Shown one piece after another: positions 1 to 12,700 of a stretch of 64,000 nucleotides of DNA; the first letter of the stretch is position 1; each line of letters starts with the position of its first letter. Below the pieces are notes generated by a model. The model made no database searches and had not been told where the DNA came from. It saw only the letters and a list, made by a program, of their open reading frames with translations. Where the stretch lies: positions 2,480,001-2,544,000 of the forward strand of contig QEYB01001046.1 in assembly GCA_017562135.1 (NCBI GenBank). The letters are read 5' to 3'. The position numbers were made by a program, and so were the translations under genes. Source of the stretch: Dipylidium caninum. Its lineage: Eukaryota; Platyhelminthes; Cestoda; Cyclophyllidea; Dipylidiidae.

Positions 1-583
1 CTTTGTTTATAATCGCCTTCGCCTCAAAAGTCTTTGCTCCCCCACTTCCCAGCTCGCAGAAGGGCACAGAAGGAGCGGGGTGCAAGAAGAATGCCAAAGA
101 TGCGCAAGGACAAGACTTAAATTTTTGAGGAACGCAGAACTCTTTTCGGACCAACAAAGGTGCCTCTCTACCCCTCAGCTATTTTCATGCCAAGTTTTCC
201 TCGTCCTTTGAAAAATGGTTATTTTTCTTCGTGTTTAGGGGGACGTTTTCAAACCAGCAGGGGTTTCTACTTGAAAAACGAGCAAAGACGATTCGAGACC
301 TGCTGGCGGAATGAGAAGAGATTTCGGTAATTTCGACGCCTGTTTCTACTTGCCACTTGGCCGATCGTTGATTTCCCCATTCAGTGCACATCCTCGCTAG
401 GCTTAGAATTTAAAGCACTATGCGCGTCCCTGGCTGTCGCGCTCTCCTATGAAGGTGTTTCAGCAGGCTGGCTCTTAATACTTAGCTCCTCTCCCCTTTG
501 CTGCATTTGCTAACCCGCCTTCCTTTGGTGGCCGACGTGCTCCACCGCCTGCAAACGTGCGCGTTAATGATTTGTTTCGCCAG
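1..583. other. left edge, upstream intron/linker of Cav2 gene
   Basis: No exon can be defended here. A basic, Arg/Lys-rich open stretch around 50-120 follows a possible acceptor (tcccag, about 50) and could be part of the cytoplasmic I-II linker, but no donor or homology confirms it. The acceptor of the first recognisable Cav2 exon is at 581-583. Repeat I of the channel, including its S4 and pore, must lie further left outside the window. Confidence 0.4.
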
Positions 584-715
584 GTACGCAGTCCGGAGGT
601 TGGCCAAGAGCCAGATGGCGTACTGGCAGCGTCATCGTCCTCGTATTTCTGAACACCATCTGCGTCGGCAAATTGAACATTACGGTCAGCCTGCCTGGCT
701 CAACCAGTTTTTTGT
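584..715 (+). pseudogene. Cav2 repeat II S1 exon with internal frame breaks
   Basis: The exon begins in frame (AKSQMAYW, to about 627), then the expected S1 helix ([12 protein letters not shown], about 631-666) is only readable in the +1 frame, and the S1-S2 loop ([14 protein letters not shown]) returns to the first frame. The exon end (TTTTTT followed by gtgtgagt) is also one base out of phase with the next exon, which starts GAT-TAC. At least three small insertions would explain all of this; two are next to short homopolymers (gg, aaa). The exon is listed as broken, but the break may be in the assembly rather than the genome. Confidence 0.7.
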
Positions 716-3700
716 GTGAGTCGAGCTTCCTTTACTGCTTACTGCCCTCCCAAACGCGCCCTCTGCCAACAACCCCCCTTTCCCGGACGAGAAGAGAGGA
801 CATGAGTGGCCGATGGCCATCCCATGGAGTGTCCATACACACGTTTTTATGCAGTGGAGACAAATTAACGCGCCATCTCGTGCCTCTCGTTTGTTTTGCC
901 CTCCAGCTTCCCACGGAATAGCAGCATGAAATTACCTGACTGCCTCAGTGGTGATTTCCACTCCGACAACTCGGAGACACGGGCAGGCATTCGCACTGAC
1001 ACCCACTTTCCATCACGTGGCTACTAACTCGAAACGTAATAAAACGTGACAGTAATTAGTTATAGGGCAAATTTCAAGCGACACTAATTAACGTGTAAAT
1101 AGCAAGCTGGGGGGAGATAAAACACTCAAGCTATCATATGTAACAGTTGCTTTTGTCCAGGGAACACTAACGTGATACTTAAAGAACCGTAAAACTGTTT
1201 GAGCCCCTCAGGCCCATTGGATGGTTTGGGTGTGTCAGAGACAGTCCCAAGCCCTCCAGAGCCCGTTGCCCTGAGAGGGCGGTCGGACAGTCCGTTCTGT
1301 CCGCACCGCCGGCACTGCCGACGCATCGAGGGGAAACAACCCACTTTTATCGTGCAGAATATGTGATGCTGTGGAAGTGGCCACGAGACATCGTTGGGTC
1401 CAGTTGTGCACTTTTCTAGGACGTAAAGCTTTTGTTCGTGTCTAATGGTAAAAGTTTTCCTTGTTTTGCGGTTGCACAATGTTCGGCTGTTTCGGAGGGA
1501 GCTTTGGTGGGAAGCAGACTAAAGAAAGAAGCAAAGAAGACGCTTTACCAGATGGGGGATATATGCAACCAGAGGGTCTTCTAACCTCCACAGAGCAACG
1601 CTTCGGGGCATTATTTGGTGGGGCGGTCCCAGTTGTTGCTACCATCGCCCTGGAATGTCGTCTGTCCTCTCTTCGCGTCTCGCGGTGGCATCGTCTAAGA
1701 CGCGGGCCCCTGGCGGGAGATGTTGCAGGGTGCTCCTGAAAGCTTTCTTATACTATTTACGGGAGAAATAATGCGGAACAATCATCTTCCTAGATTAATT
1801 TGCGCTGTGCCTGCCACTTATTAGTCCTCAATACGGATGAATTGGCGGTCGATTCTGTTTTCCCCCCATGTTTTTCCCCCTTACCTGTCCATTTATTAAC
1901 CTCATTCATAGCCCTTTCATTTTAAAATTTACTGGTAATGCGTAAGAGTTCTCCTCCCCCGAATTGCCCCTAATCTTAACTAGCATTGCGGTTCTAGCCG
2001 CTCTGCAGACAGGTGATTCTGCCTTGTGTATTTACACTGAAACCCCAATCTTCGCGCCATACGCAGCTCAAACCGCTCATGGTGGCGTGTGCAGCCATGA
2101 CAGCCGACTTCGTGTCTCCTCCCCATGACTCGAACCCGCCGTAATTGAGCAAGTCCCGGCAGTGAGGAGTGGAGACCGGCCAGCGCCTCCCCACCGTTGC
2201 TGCCCTTTCAGCATGTCATTTTTTTTGCCCTCGGGTAGGAGAGTTCTCTACGTTCGTGTTTATGAGAGCAATTTTTGGCCATTACAACTGCTGGATGGCA
2301 AAACTCCTTCCTCCTTCGTACATTATTTCGCCTGCAACAGTCCACTTCATTTGATGTTTACCAGACACAGATGCAGTTTATGCATCCCCACCCAGTCTGG
2401 CACGAGGGCGGGGGTGAAGTAGTTTATTGCATGCAAACAAACCCAAACACGCATACTGCAACGCAAAGAGTGGTCTTCTTCCTCGCCCAGATTACGCTGA
2501 GTACGTCTTCCTCGGGCTTTTCATGACTGAAATGCTCCTCAAAATGTATGGTCTCGGATTTCGCCTCTACTTCCAGTCGTCGTTCAACATCTTCGACTGC
2601 GTTGTGAGTTATTTTCTCATCTGCCTCTAACACTTCCCCATGCAGTCCCTTTACATCGTCCCCCTGCATCCTCGACCCACCCGTCGACTGGTTAATCGTT
2701 TCGATTGCCTCACAGTGCTGTCCTTCTTTTGCAGGTCATCATCGGCAGCCTCTTCGAGATTCTCCTGGCTCTGGTTCAGCCGGACACCTCCTTCGGCATC
2801 AGCGTGCTCCGAGCACTGCGTCTTCTTCGCATTTTCAAGGTCACAAGGTGGATTAAAGCTGTGGCCATGATTTTCATAGTTTTTCCCTGAAATTGTTCAA
2901 ATTCTTTCAATATAGGGAGGCAGTCGGGTGGAAGACATTACCGACTTGATTTTGCCCTGATTTGTAGATATTGGGCCGATTTGAGGAACCTGGTGCTCTC
3001 GCTGTTGAGCTCGATGCGGAGCATCATCTCCCTGGTCTTTCTGCTCTTCCTCTTCATTCTCATATTCGCCCTCCTTGGAATGCAGCTTTTTGGTGGCGAG
3101 TGAGTACCAGCAGCGATGATTTTCCCTTGCCACTGAAGGCCTTACTAAACATCCAGTAATGTTTCGTGCCTCACATTACGGACATTTGGAAAATGCTTAT
3201 TGTCGCCGTCGGACGCGACTGCGGAGGCGCCGGCAACGTAGACGTCTCACGTTCGTATGACCCAAGCTCGTCGTTCACTGGATAGTTAGATACGGCTCCA
3301 AAAAAGGGTTTTTCCCTCAAAAGCCTCCATTTCATCCGAGATGCTGGATTAAAAATGCTCCTCAACAAATCAGCACTCGGAGAGGGAGCGTCGCATCCTT
3401 CCTCTCTCGACAGCCTCTTCGGAACGAGACCATTTAGGTGTGTGGCGCAAAGCAGTGGAAGTTGAAGGACAAATATTCTGCAGAGAGTAACTGCCAGAAG
3501 GGATAATCACCGGCTTTAAATGTACTTATAATAAATTTGTGGTGGTGCAAGAATTTGCACTATGTCACCGTGTACACAGTACCGAGGTCTCGAATTCCCG
3601 AGTTTAGGAAGTCTACTCGGTGGACACTCACCACGGGAATTAACGGTTTGTCGGTGTTCTGAACGCTTTCAGACGGTTATCGAATCCCAGCACCCAAGCT

Positions 3701-6700
3701 TCAAAACCCTTTTGGGGTAAAAAGAGCCGACTAATTTGAACTTGTGTGATTCCAAAATTTTGTGTCTTCTTCATTTTCGCAGACCTCACCTTCTCCACTT
3801 CACAAAGATATGGAGAAGATGCATGGTAAATTAAAAGACCAGTGGGGTTTGGAGTAAGACGTAAAGGATGTCGAATTTGATTCTAATTTCCACTTGTAAT
3901 ATTATTTCACCCACATGACTGAGGGCGCCTGTCTTTTCGGATCTCGGAAGCTTCAATCGGGTTATCATGTGGGCAACAAAAACTGTCTTCCTCTTTGTAT
4001 TTCAGATTCAACTTCGAAGAAGGCCTTCCTGCTCAAAACTTCGACTCCTTCGTTAAAGCCCTGCTCACTGTCTTTCAGGTAATTTGGCTCGTTAAACGTA
4101 TAGATGAATAGGCGAACTTCTGAGTACACATTAAACTAGGCATAAAGCTAAATCCCACCAACTTTTGGCCCCTTTATCCATGGACAACCGGTTTGGTGCG
4201 TCCGAGTTAGGCCGGACCAACGGTACCGAACAAGGACTTGAGAGGAGATGAATAGACAGCAGTCTAACCTGGCTTAATGGAGTAGAATGGATCCTTCCAC
4301 TCTCAACTCTCGCCACTCCAGCACGGCACTCGCCCTAATGCGTCCCCTCTTACCTGCTGGGGCAAAAAAGAATGAGTCTTAAAAGCGATGCCTTCGAATC
4401 TAAGACAAAGCCATGAAGGGGGTTCTGTGAGGCTTCTTTGTTTCCGCAGATTCTGACTGGCGAGGACTGGAATTCGGTCATGTATAATGGGATTCGTTCT
4501 CAGGGTGGAACAAACGGCGGCGGATTCATCTACTGCATTTATTTTGTCCTCCTGGTTCTCATATGAAATTGTAAGTATAACATACACTTGCCTCAGTTTC
4601 TTTTGCTTGCGACTATTTTGGTAAACGATCATTTAAACTTGAGGGGTGCTATTACTCCTCCCATGTGGGAAACGGACATTTGCAGCGACTTACGTTCCCT
4701 CGTGCGCAGGTCTCGTGTGTTGCTCTCGAGTGGTACACATTGCGGCCACGAATATGCGCTCTCACCGAAAGACATGTTCACTGGACCAAGTGAAGTCCGC
4801 CGTAGTGCAGGGAAAGTGCTAAGAGAAAGTTAACCTACCGAGGAGGCTTCGCCTCGTCCTAACGAGTGCTGCTGCCATGAGTCGGAATGTTTAAAAGTCG
4901 ACAAAAAGAAACGTCCAGACGCGGGCGCTTTTGCCGACCCAACTGACCCGACGGGTGTGTCTGGTGCCCGAGGGAAGCAGTCCAAATGGAGGCGGTTGTT
5001 ATGAGGCGCGGGCTGGCGGGAGAAGAGGAGGCTCCTTAATTATGCTCAGCTCATATTTTACTCTCCCTCCGCTTCCCCGCTCTGAGACGTAGGAATAATA
5101 AAAAAGCTAGGGCGGTTAAGCGCTACAACAGTCGCCCTCGCGCCAACAACATTTGGCCTATACACGTGGCTCGACAGTCCAGGGAAATGTTTTTTGGTTG
5201 AAAAAGACTTGCGTTTTTGTTGACAACGATAATTGCACCCCTTGCAACGGCGAACGACTTCCGGTTGAAGCAATTTCACCCTGCCATTTCATGATGTATA
5301 AGTACCATCTCCCAAGGGAGTAATTGGCTAGCTCATTGTGCATTCGACGGTGTTAAGTTCCTTCCGAATTTCCTTGGTAATGATTCCAAGGGAAAAGCCA
5401 ACTTTCACTCTCCCTGTTGCTATCGTTTTGTGGAGAAGTGCTTCACCTCACCGCCAGAGTTCTTATGCCATTGTTTTTGCATGTATTTTGCCACAGACAC
5501 TCTGTTAAATGTCTTCTTGGCTATTGCTGTGGACAACCTCGCCAATGCGCACGATCTCAGTGACGCCGAACAAGCAGATCAAAATAATGAGAAGATGGTA
5601 TGACTGCTCCGGGGTGTTTGTGTTATGCGCACGTGGGAAGCGTTGTCACGGGGCGGTCTTTTCCCCTTTTGAACTGGTTTAATTTCTCACTGGGGATTTC
5701 ACGCGGGCCTGGTCCAGTTCCGCTAATGTTGGGACCTGGTAAAGGTGCAGCAGTTGTGAACAACTCCGCGGAGGTGTCTCCCTCAGGTGTGGAATGTCCT
5801 CGCAGCCTCTGTGGGGCCGCACGCACCAAATGAAGCATTGGAGCTACCCCAAAGAGGCTCGATGCGGCACGCCAAGAAGGCGAGGGGTTTAGGCATATTC
5901 GTTCTCCTACCACTTACATGGCCCCTAAATGAATGCATTGATGTGGAGGGACGCATTGCGGTCATGTAGGCAGTCTGCTCTTTCATACTTCCCAACTCCA
6001 CCCACATTTGGCGTCGAAAGGAAGAGAAAAGGAACTTATGCGTTTGGGTGCCTAGAAAATTTTTAAGGTCCTCGAAAGAACCTGGACTGTTGAGGAGGTA
6101 CTAAGACGTTCAGTTTGGGCGAGAAATGGCGCCTGCAGACAAAACTCTGCCCCAAATCGTGATTTTATTGAATGTGCTGTAGCTTCGCATTTTCGAGGCA
6201 TTGAATAGGCCCCTTATCCGTTTAAGCTGTAAACTTCCCTATTCAAAAGGGAGAAAACGCATAATTATGTGCCACTTTGACACGCGAGTGCTTTCTTTCT
6301 GTGTTGTCGGCTGATGCGCCCTTGTCAACTCTTCGTCATGCATGCAGACACTCCAACATCCGCATCAAAAGCTAAGTGAGGGTAATTCATGAAATGACTG
6401 CCTTGTAGAAAGAAGCCAAAGCAAAAGGTATGGAATCTTCCGCGTTAGATCTCATGGATCCCAGCAAATCCCACTTGCTACCGTGGATACGAACACCTAC
6501 AAAAGAAAAGAATGCCCTGTGGCAGGAGAACCAGCAAACCCTCTACTCTGCGTGAGTTGCCCCGAAAACTCTTGTCTCCCCACCATGAAGGCGATTCAAT
6601 AGCGCAGCAGTCATTGCCACATTTCCGTCGTTTCACCAACTTGTTTGACTGAGGGACATTGACTTGGGCAGCGGCGCCTTCCTCAGGCCCCGACAGGACA

Positions 6701-9700
6701 CTTAGTGGCTTAGTGGCCGACAGCAGGACGCACCCAGCGTAGATACTCCCTTTACTTTGTGCCAACTTGACGCTGTAAGGCTTCCTTCTTTGACACTCCT
6801 AAAGGGACTCAACCGCCGTGAACGAACTACCTCTGCATGGCGACCAGAAAGCAAATGGGAATTTCACGTCGTCTGCACAAAGTAAGCGCCCACTTGTTTG
6901 CTGGACACTTTCGCATTTTTGAGGAGTCGGCAAGTAAGTTGTGTCCGCTCCGGCCATCCAACGTGAGGCGCTGCGCTGTCCCTGCCACGCCTAAGTTGCT
7001 CGTATTTGTGTCTTAGGGAAAGGACAAAATTACATCTCCTTTGAGAGCGATGAAACAGGCCAGATGCCGGACTCGGAGAAAACCGGCCATGGCAAACCCG
7101 TTTTGCCCTACAGTTCCATGTTTATCTTCGCCCCTACTAACGGGTAAGTCCAGGCACCTGTTGGCAGTAAACGGAGAGGAAATTCTTAGGTCGTGCCATG
7201 ACAGGCCAGTAAGTTGTCGAGTAAGTGCACCGTTATCGCAGTCATACAGCAAAGATTGACGATACGGCGCCTAAAGCACAGAAATCGAGGACACGAGGGA
7301 GGCGTCGGATGAAGCCATTCGTCACACTTGTACTGCGAAGGCCAAACGTCCCACTCTCTTCCTCCCGCCACATCAGTCTGCGTCCTCCGGCCTCGTCGTG
7401 CTGCCATGGGAGCAGTTGCGGCGTTTGTTTGGGATCCCAATCGGGCTTAGAAGTGCGCTCGAGACTGCCTGCGAGGGCACAAATGGGCGTTTGACGAAAT
7501 GATTCCCTTTACCGTCTTGTGGGAGCGCGTGAAACCGCAATTCCTGACTTCCACAGTGGTAAAATTGATGCGGAAAGCTCAAAGCTGGTCATAAACGTCC
7601 TTCACACACCACCTTCCCACTGCTCTCCGTGAGTCACCAGATCGTGGAGGAACGGCGAGTCGGATTGGAAGGAGTCTGGGTGAGGGGCTGGGCGGAAGAA
7701 AGAGCCTCAGAGCCATCGGCGGTCGCTGTTTGGCCAACATGTCTGCATTTCGTGCGTTAAAATCCTCTAGTTAACTTGACAACTTTTTTGGCGCATCGTT
7801 GGACTTGGTTTTGTTTGCACTAGACCCACTTCTGAGAGGCTAGCAGGTGACAGAAGGGATCGCATTATCACTGGTTACACAAACGTGCATTTCGACTTCT
7901 TCATCACGCGTAATTCAATTGGAAGGCGAGGCGGGAAGGGGCGGGGAGCGAGGTGTTCACCCTCGACGCTCGAATTAGGGAGATTGTGGCCCGGCGGGAG
8001 ATGATGGCGGCAGCGGAGGATGCGGTACTGACTGGCTCATGTCTGCACGCATTGAAAAACGACTTATCCAACCGTCCGCAATGACATGCCATCTGGTGGC
8101 CGACCCTCTGCCGCGCGGGGAGCTGGTCACCTCCGCACCCGGCGTCGGACATGCGCTTCGGCTCGCTCGGCTTATCCAGCCCCACATAATTCCCGTCCTT
8201 TTTCGGTTTTCCAACCAAATCCTTTGACTCAGTTATAGCGGCATCTCGGTCAGTTCGATTTTCGGTTTGATTATTTTGGGAAAATGGGAACACCTCTGAC
8301 GCCTTAGCATTTGGGCAGTCCAAGGTGCAAGCGAAGGACTCCTCCCGCAGTAGTCTCTGATGTGATGGGACATTGTAATAAGCGTTGGGGTGATGGATTT
8401 TCAGAACTCCAAACTCCAAAAATTGATCCTTTTAAAGCGGAATGACACAAATTTTCCAACTTTGTTCTCAAATTTCCCGACTGTGATCAACAACGGTTGC
8501 ATTTATGCGTGGGGAACGATAAAATGGATGGAACATTCTCGCACGAACCAAGCAGAATTTCTCAGAACTCCAGTCGCTCTCGGAAGATCCGAGACTCTAA
8601 TGGAGCGAATCGCGGATTGCATCCCAGGCGGTAGAATGATCGTGCGCCAAACCGATACTCGGTTTCTCCAAACCCCTTCGGAGGCGAATGAGGGCCGTGG
8701 AGCTTGAGAAATTCACCTCTTAGAATTGCTCACTTCAGAGTAAAATTACTTTGACAGGTGATTAAAATTAAATCTGCTTAAAGAGCCCTTCATTTTCCTT
8801 TCCAGGATTCGTCGCTTTTGCCACTTCGTGGTCAACCTTCGCTACTTTGACCTCTTCATCATGATTGTGATCTGCGCCAGCAGCATAGCCCTCGCCGCGG
8901 AGGACCCCGTGGCTGAGAACTCCACCAAGAACAAGATCCTCGAGCATTTCGATTACGCCTTCACGGGCGTCTTCACCGTGGAAATGGTCCTCAAGGTAAC
9001 GTCCGCAACAGGTTAAGATCGCCGCCGTTCGGAGGGAGGTCGGCATGAAGGCGTCTGAGCGGTGGGCGCCTCGGTACGGCACCCGAGTTCATGCCTCGAG
9101 TGGGCGGGTTTCCACGTTTGTACACCAAGTGGCACTCAACTGCCATGTTCCTTCTCAAACGCCCTGGGAGTTATGGATGCCGCCCACGTTTCTCATCACT
9201 TGCCTCCGACGACTCGGAGGCCCGTGTCTTGGTGATTAGAACGTAGTTAGGGTGAATCCGTAATCAGCTCTTGGCTAAAACTTTTGCAACAATGGAAGAG
9301 TAAATTTGAATCCCTACGGGTGCCCCGCTCTAAGAAGAGGAGGGGAAAACATTAATAATAAGGATTTCTTTTCGTCGCAGGTAATAGACTTGGGAGTTGT
9401 GCTGCATCCGGGTGCTTACTGCCGCGATCCTTGGAACATTCTCGACGCTATCGTCGTCTTCTGCGCTCTTGTCGCTTTCACAATGAAGTGAGTCTTTTAC
9501 CTCGACTCTCTCAGAGCAACTGGCACTTCGCTTCTCGATGGTCTCCGTCGAGGGACGAGAGGCCGGTGCAGTGTTGTGTTGTACTGTTTGCTCTTTTGCA
9601 GAGGCATGCAACTTTTATTCGCACACGAATGAATCTTTCTTTTCTCCCGCTTCTTCTACTTTTAGCCGAAATGCCCTCCGACTTGGGTGAGTACATCTCC

Positions 9701-12700
9701 GTCCTAACGCTAAGAGAACCGTCCAAACCTCTGCCTGTCCTCCTCTCCTCCTGTTACAGCGGTCGCGTTTTTATCGCATTTACTGTCTTTCCCAGAATCT
9801 CTTTGTCCTCCCCGAATGCTTGTCTTGAAGGCTTAACTATCAGATGCACGTGCGATGTCAGTAGGCATTTTGAGTAGGCGTAAAGGGGGATCGGTGCGGC
9901 ACAGGCTGCACCGGACAGTCTGCGTGAAACGTCAAAGTCTAAGGCTGTCCGAGGCCTGGAGGAGGTGCGCCAGCCAGGCCACGGGTGGGCTAGTTTGTGG
10001 GCAGTGGAGGGTGCGCAAAACCTGTCCTTAGAAAGCATCGGGGAGCCCATTTTTGCAGGCGCTTCCCTTGCAGCCTCTGTCCCGTTAAGCGTTCACCCAC
10101 ACTTGCCCGCGCCACTCTTGGATCCCCGGGGCGGCTGTCACTTCACTGGTGAATTTTGTCGACTGTCAACCTTACTCACAGAAGGGAGAGTCTTTCTAGA
10201 GTTGAGGCGTATTTATAGATTATAACCATGCGTGATTAGACGCAAATTACACCAAAAGCTACCAAATTGGGTGATGTCTTGGAATAATTTGCCATTTCGG
10301 GCTTGATGTTTCGAAAGGGCTGTCCAAAAGCTGAGAGCCTTCCTCGGTAGCCGCATTAACAGCCTTTTAAGTGAGTAAACACGCCTTTTTTGAACGTGTT
10401 TTAGTAAACCGGCGACAAGCGCTTCTGCCAAAAATCTTAACACAATTAAGTCGCTTCGAGTGCTTCGGGTTCTGCGTCCCCTAAAGACGATCAAACGGGT
10501 GCCCAAACTGAAGGTGAGTGTCTGCGGCTCCGCTCTCCCGCGGCCCCAGTCGGGACCGGGCGGCCAGCAATTAATCCCCTTTGCTATGTCCTTATGCCGT
10601 CCACGCACTTCATTCAGAGCCGCTGATAGGTTCACTGCCCCATTGAGTTTCTCCCCAGGCTAATTGGAAGCTACGCGAGTGTTATCGCGGTTGACTGAGA
10701 GGTGGCTTCTCACGGAAAATCTGCCTTCTGCCCACCGGCTCACATGGATCGCCCTCCAGTCTCGGGGTTTCTCCCCTGTTCCCCCAACGTCCTGCCCCAC
10801 GCGGCTTGACGAGTGGGCCACCAACTTTAATTAATAGCCATTTCTCCTGTCCCTTCCGTGTTATTGCGGCAAAACTTCCAGTCTGCTTGTCTCACTTCCT
10901 CCTGCCTTCATTTCACCATGCCGTCATGGCCACACGACACTATGCCTCCCCCGCCGTGGACTGTACTTCGCACCCGCCCCACAGAAAGGCCATAGGGTGT
11001 TGAGTTTTTGATCCAGCAAACTCGAAGGCTGTGGCGGTGGGTTATTTTACAATCTACCGGTGTCTTACAATCCCACCATCGGGTGCTTCGCGAACTTCGC
11101 CTCGTGTTTAAATCCCCTTGCCCCGGAGAAGACCCAACCTTTGTTCCCTTTTGACCGAAATTAACAGATCAGCATAAAATCTAACAAAGTTGAGTTAATC
11201 GTGAGGTACCTTCTAAGAAATCAAAATTTCATTCCCACTAGCTGATTAGGATAGAGGTCCCACCTTCTCGCAAACCCAACAGACAATTTCTTGTGTGCTA
11301 ACGTGGGGGATGAGGCATTCATCTGCTTCTGGGATGTGTGTCCCTGCAAAAAACGCTGCTTCCATCCGCGTCTCCTTCGAACTGAAGCCGCTAATAGCGG
11401 CAATGTCTTTGCCTCTGCTTTAGGCCGTCTTCGACTGTGTCCTGAGCTCCCTTCGGAACGTCCTCAATATTCTCATTGTTTTCGTGCTCTTCCAATTCAT
11501 CTTTGCCGTTATTGCTGTGCAGTTGTTCCAGGGTAAATTCTTCTACTGCAACGATGCCTCAAAATTAACCAAAGAGGAGTGCCAGTAAGCCCGATTTTAA
11601 GTCACCTCCGCCCCCTTCTTCCCTCAAATGGCTCCAACCTCATTTTTGTCAGTTTAGTTAGCATGTTTTAATGTCCAAGACGTCTTTCTCAGCTTGAGGA
11701 GGCCGGTCAGATGTGCAATTGCTCTTCAGGGGCCAGTTTTTCGAGTACAATGCGGATGGTGTTCCGTCTACGGTGTGGAGGGAGTGGAAGGCCCACGGCT
11801 TCAGTTACGATAACGTCTACTATGCGATGTTGACTCTCTTCACCGTAACCACTGGTGAGGGCTGGCCCGGGTATGTTGGGAGTCTTTTTCCACCAATGCC
11901 TACCGCAATTTACTCTGCCTCGCGGGAGGCGACAGGGTCCCAGCCACCGAGAAAAAACTCTCTCCTTTGGACTTCAGAGTTCTCAAAAATTCGATGGACG
12001 CAACCCACGTGAATAGGGGACCCCTTGAGGATTATCAGCAGCAGGTCGCAATCTTCTACATCACCTTCTTTGTCGTATTCCCATTTTTCTTCGTCAACAT
12101 CTTCGTCGCATTAATCATAATCACCTTTCAAAAGCAAGGCGAAAACGAGTTGATTGATCTGGAGTTGGACAAGAACCAGGTAAGCGCCTTTCTACGCTGT
12201 CTTGGGGAAAATTCTTGGAGCGTCAAACTGAATGATAGAGTGAAAAGTAGAACAACGGAAACCGGCAAGCTGAATGCAACGGAACAGAAGAAGGGGTTGT
12301 GGGTCATTTGACTACCATCATGAGAGGGCGCTTTAGTCAACAGAGCATTAAGCAGTGTGTCAGCGGTTTAAAATCTACGATGATGGGTTGATGCACTTCC
12401 TCCACTCCTCCGCGCGGGTGCCTACCCATCGCGGCAGTGTGTTGTCTCTCTCGGTCAGGCCCAAGGGCGAGCTTCCTGCTTTTGCTCTGTACGTGGCCTG
12501 CGGCTCCGCCTTCTGACCTTCTGCTCTCCCAGTCGCCTCCCTGCGCAACGCGATTACAGGGTCTCTTTTAATGAACCAACTTTCTTGAGTAATTAGCCGC
12601 CGTGCGACGTTACATCGCCGCCTCTAGGATAAGCCGTAAAATGTTTTAAGTGCAACTTTCGGCATAATCAGCGGACTCGTGCGCACCGCCTTGCCGACGA

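Noticed and set aside
2100..2160. possible tRNA on the minus strand (GGGTTCGAGTC)
   Set aside because: The T-loop-like sequence has no pairing T-stem and no acceptor or D-arm at the right spacing.
6428..6448. 21-base intron in the Cav2 linker (gtatgg...ttag)
   Set aside because: Too short to splice, and the 21 bases read through in frame, so 6409-6551 is treated as one exon.
7904..8419. 171-codon minus-strand open frame
   Set aside because: Lies wholly in the Cav2 intron 7144-8805, in GC-rich sequence where stops are scarce, with overlapping open frames on the other strand and no recognisable domain or splice context.
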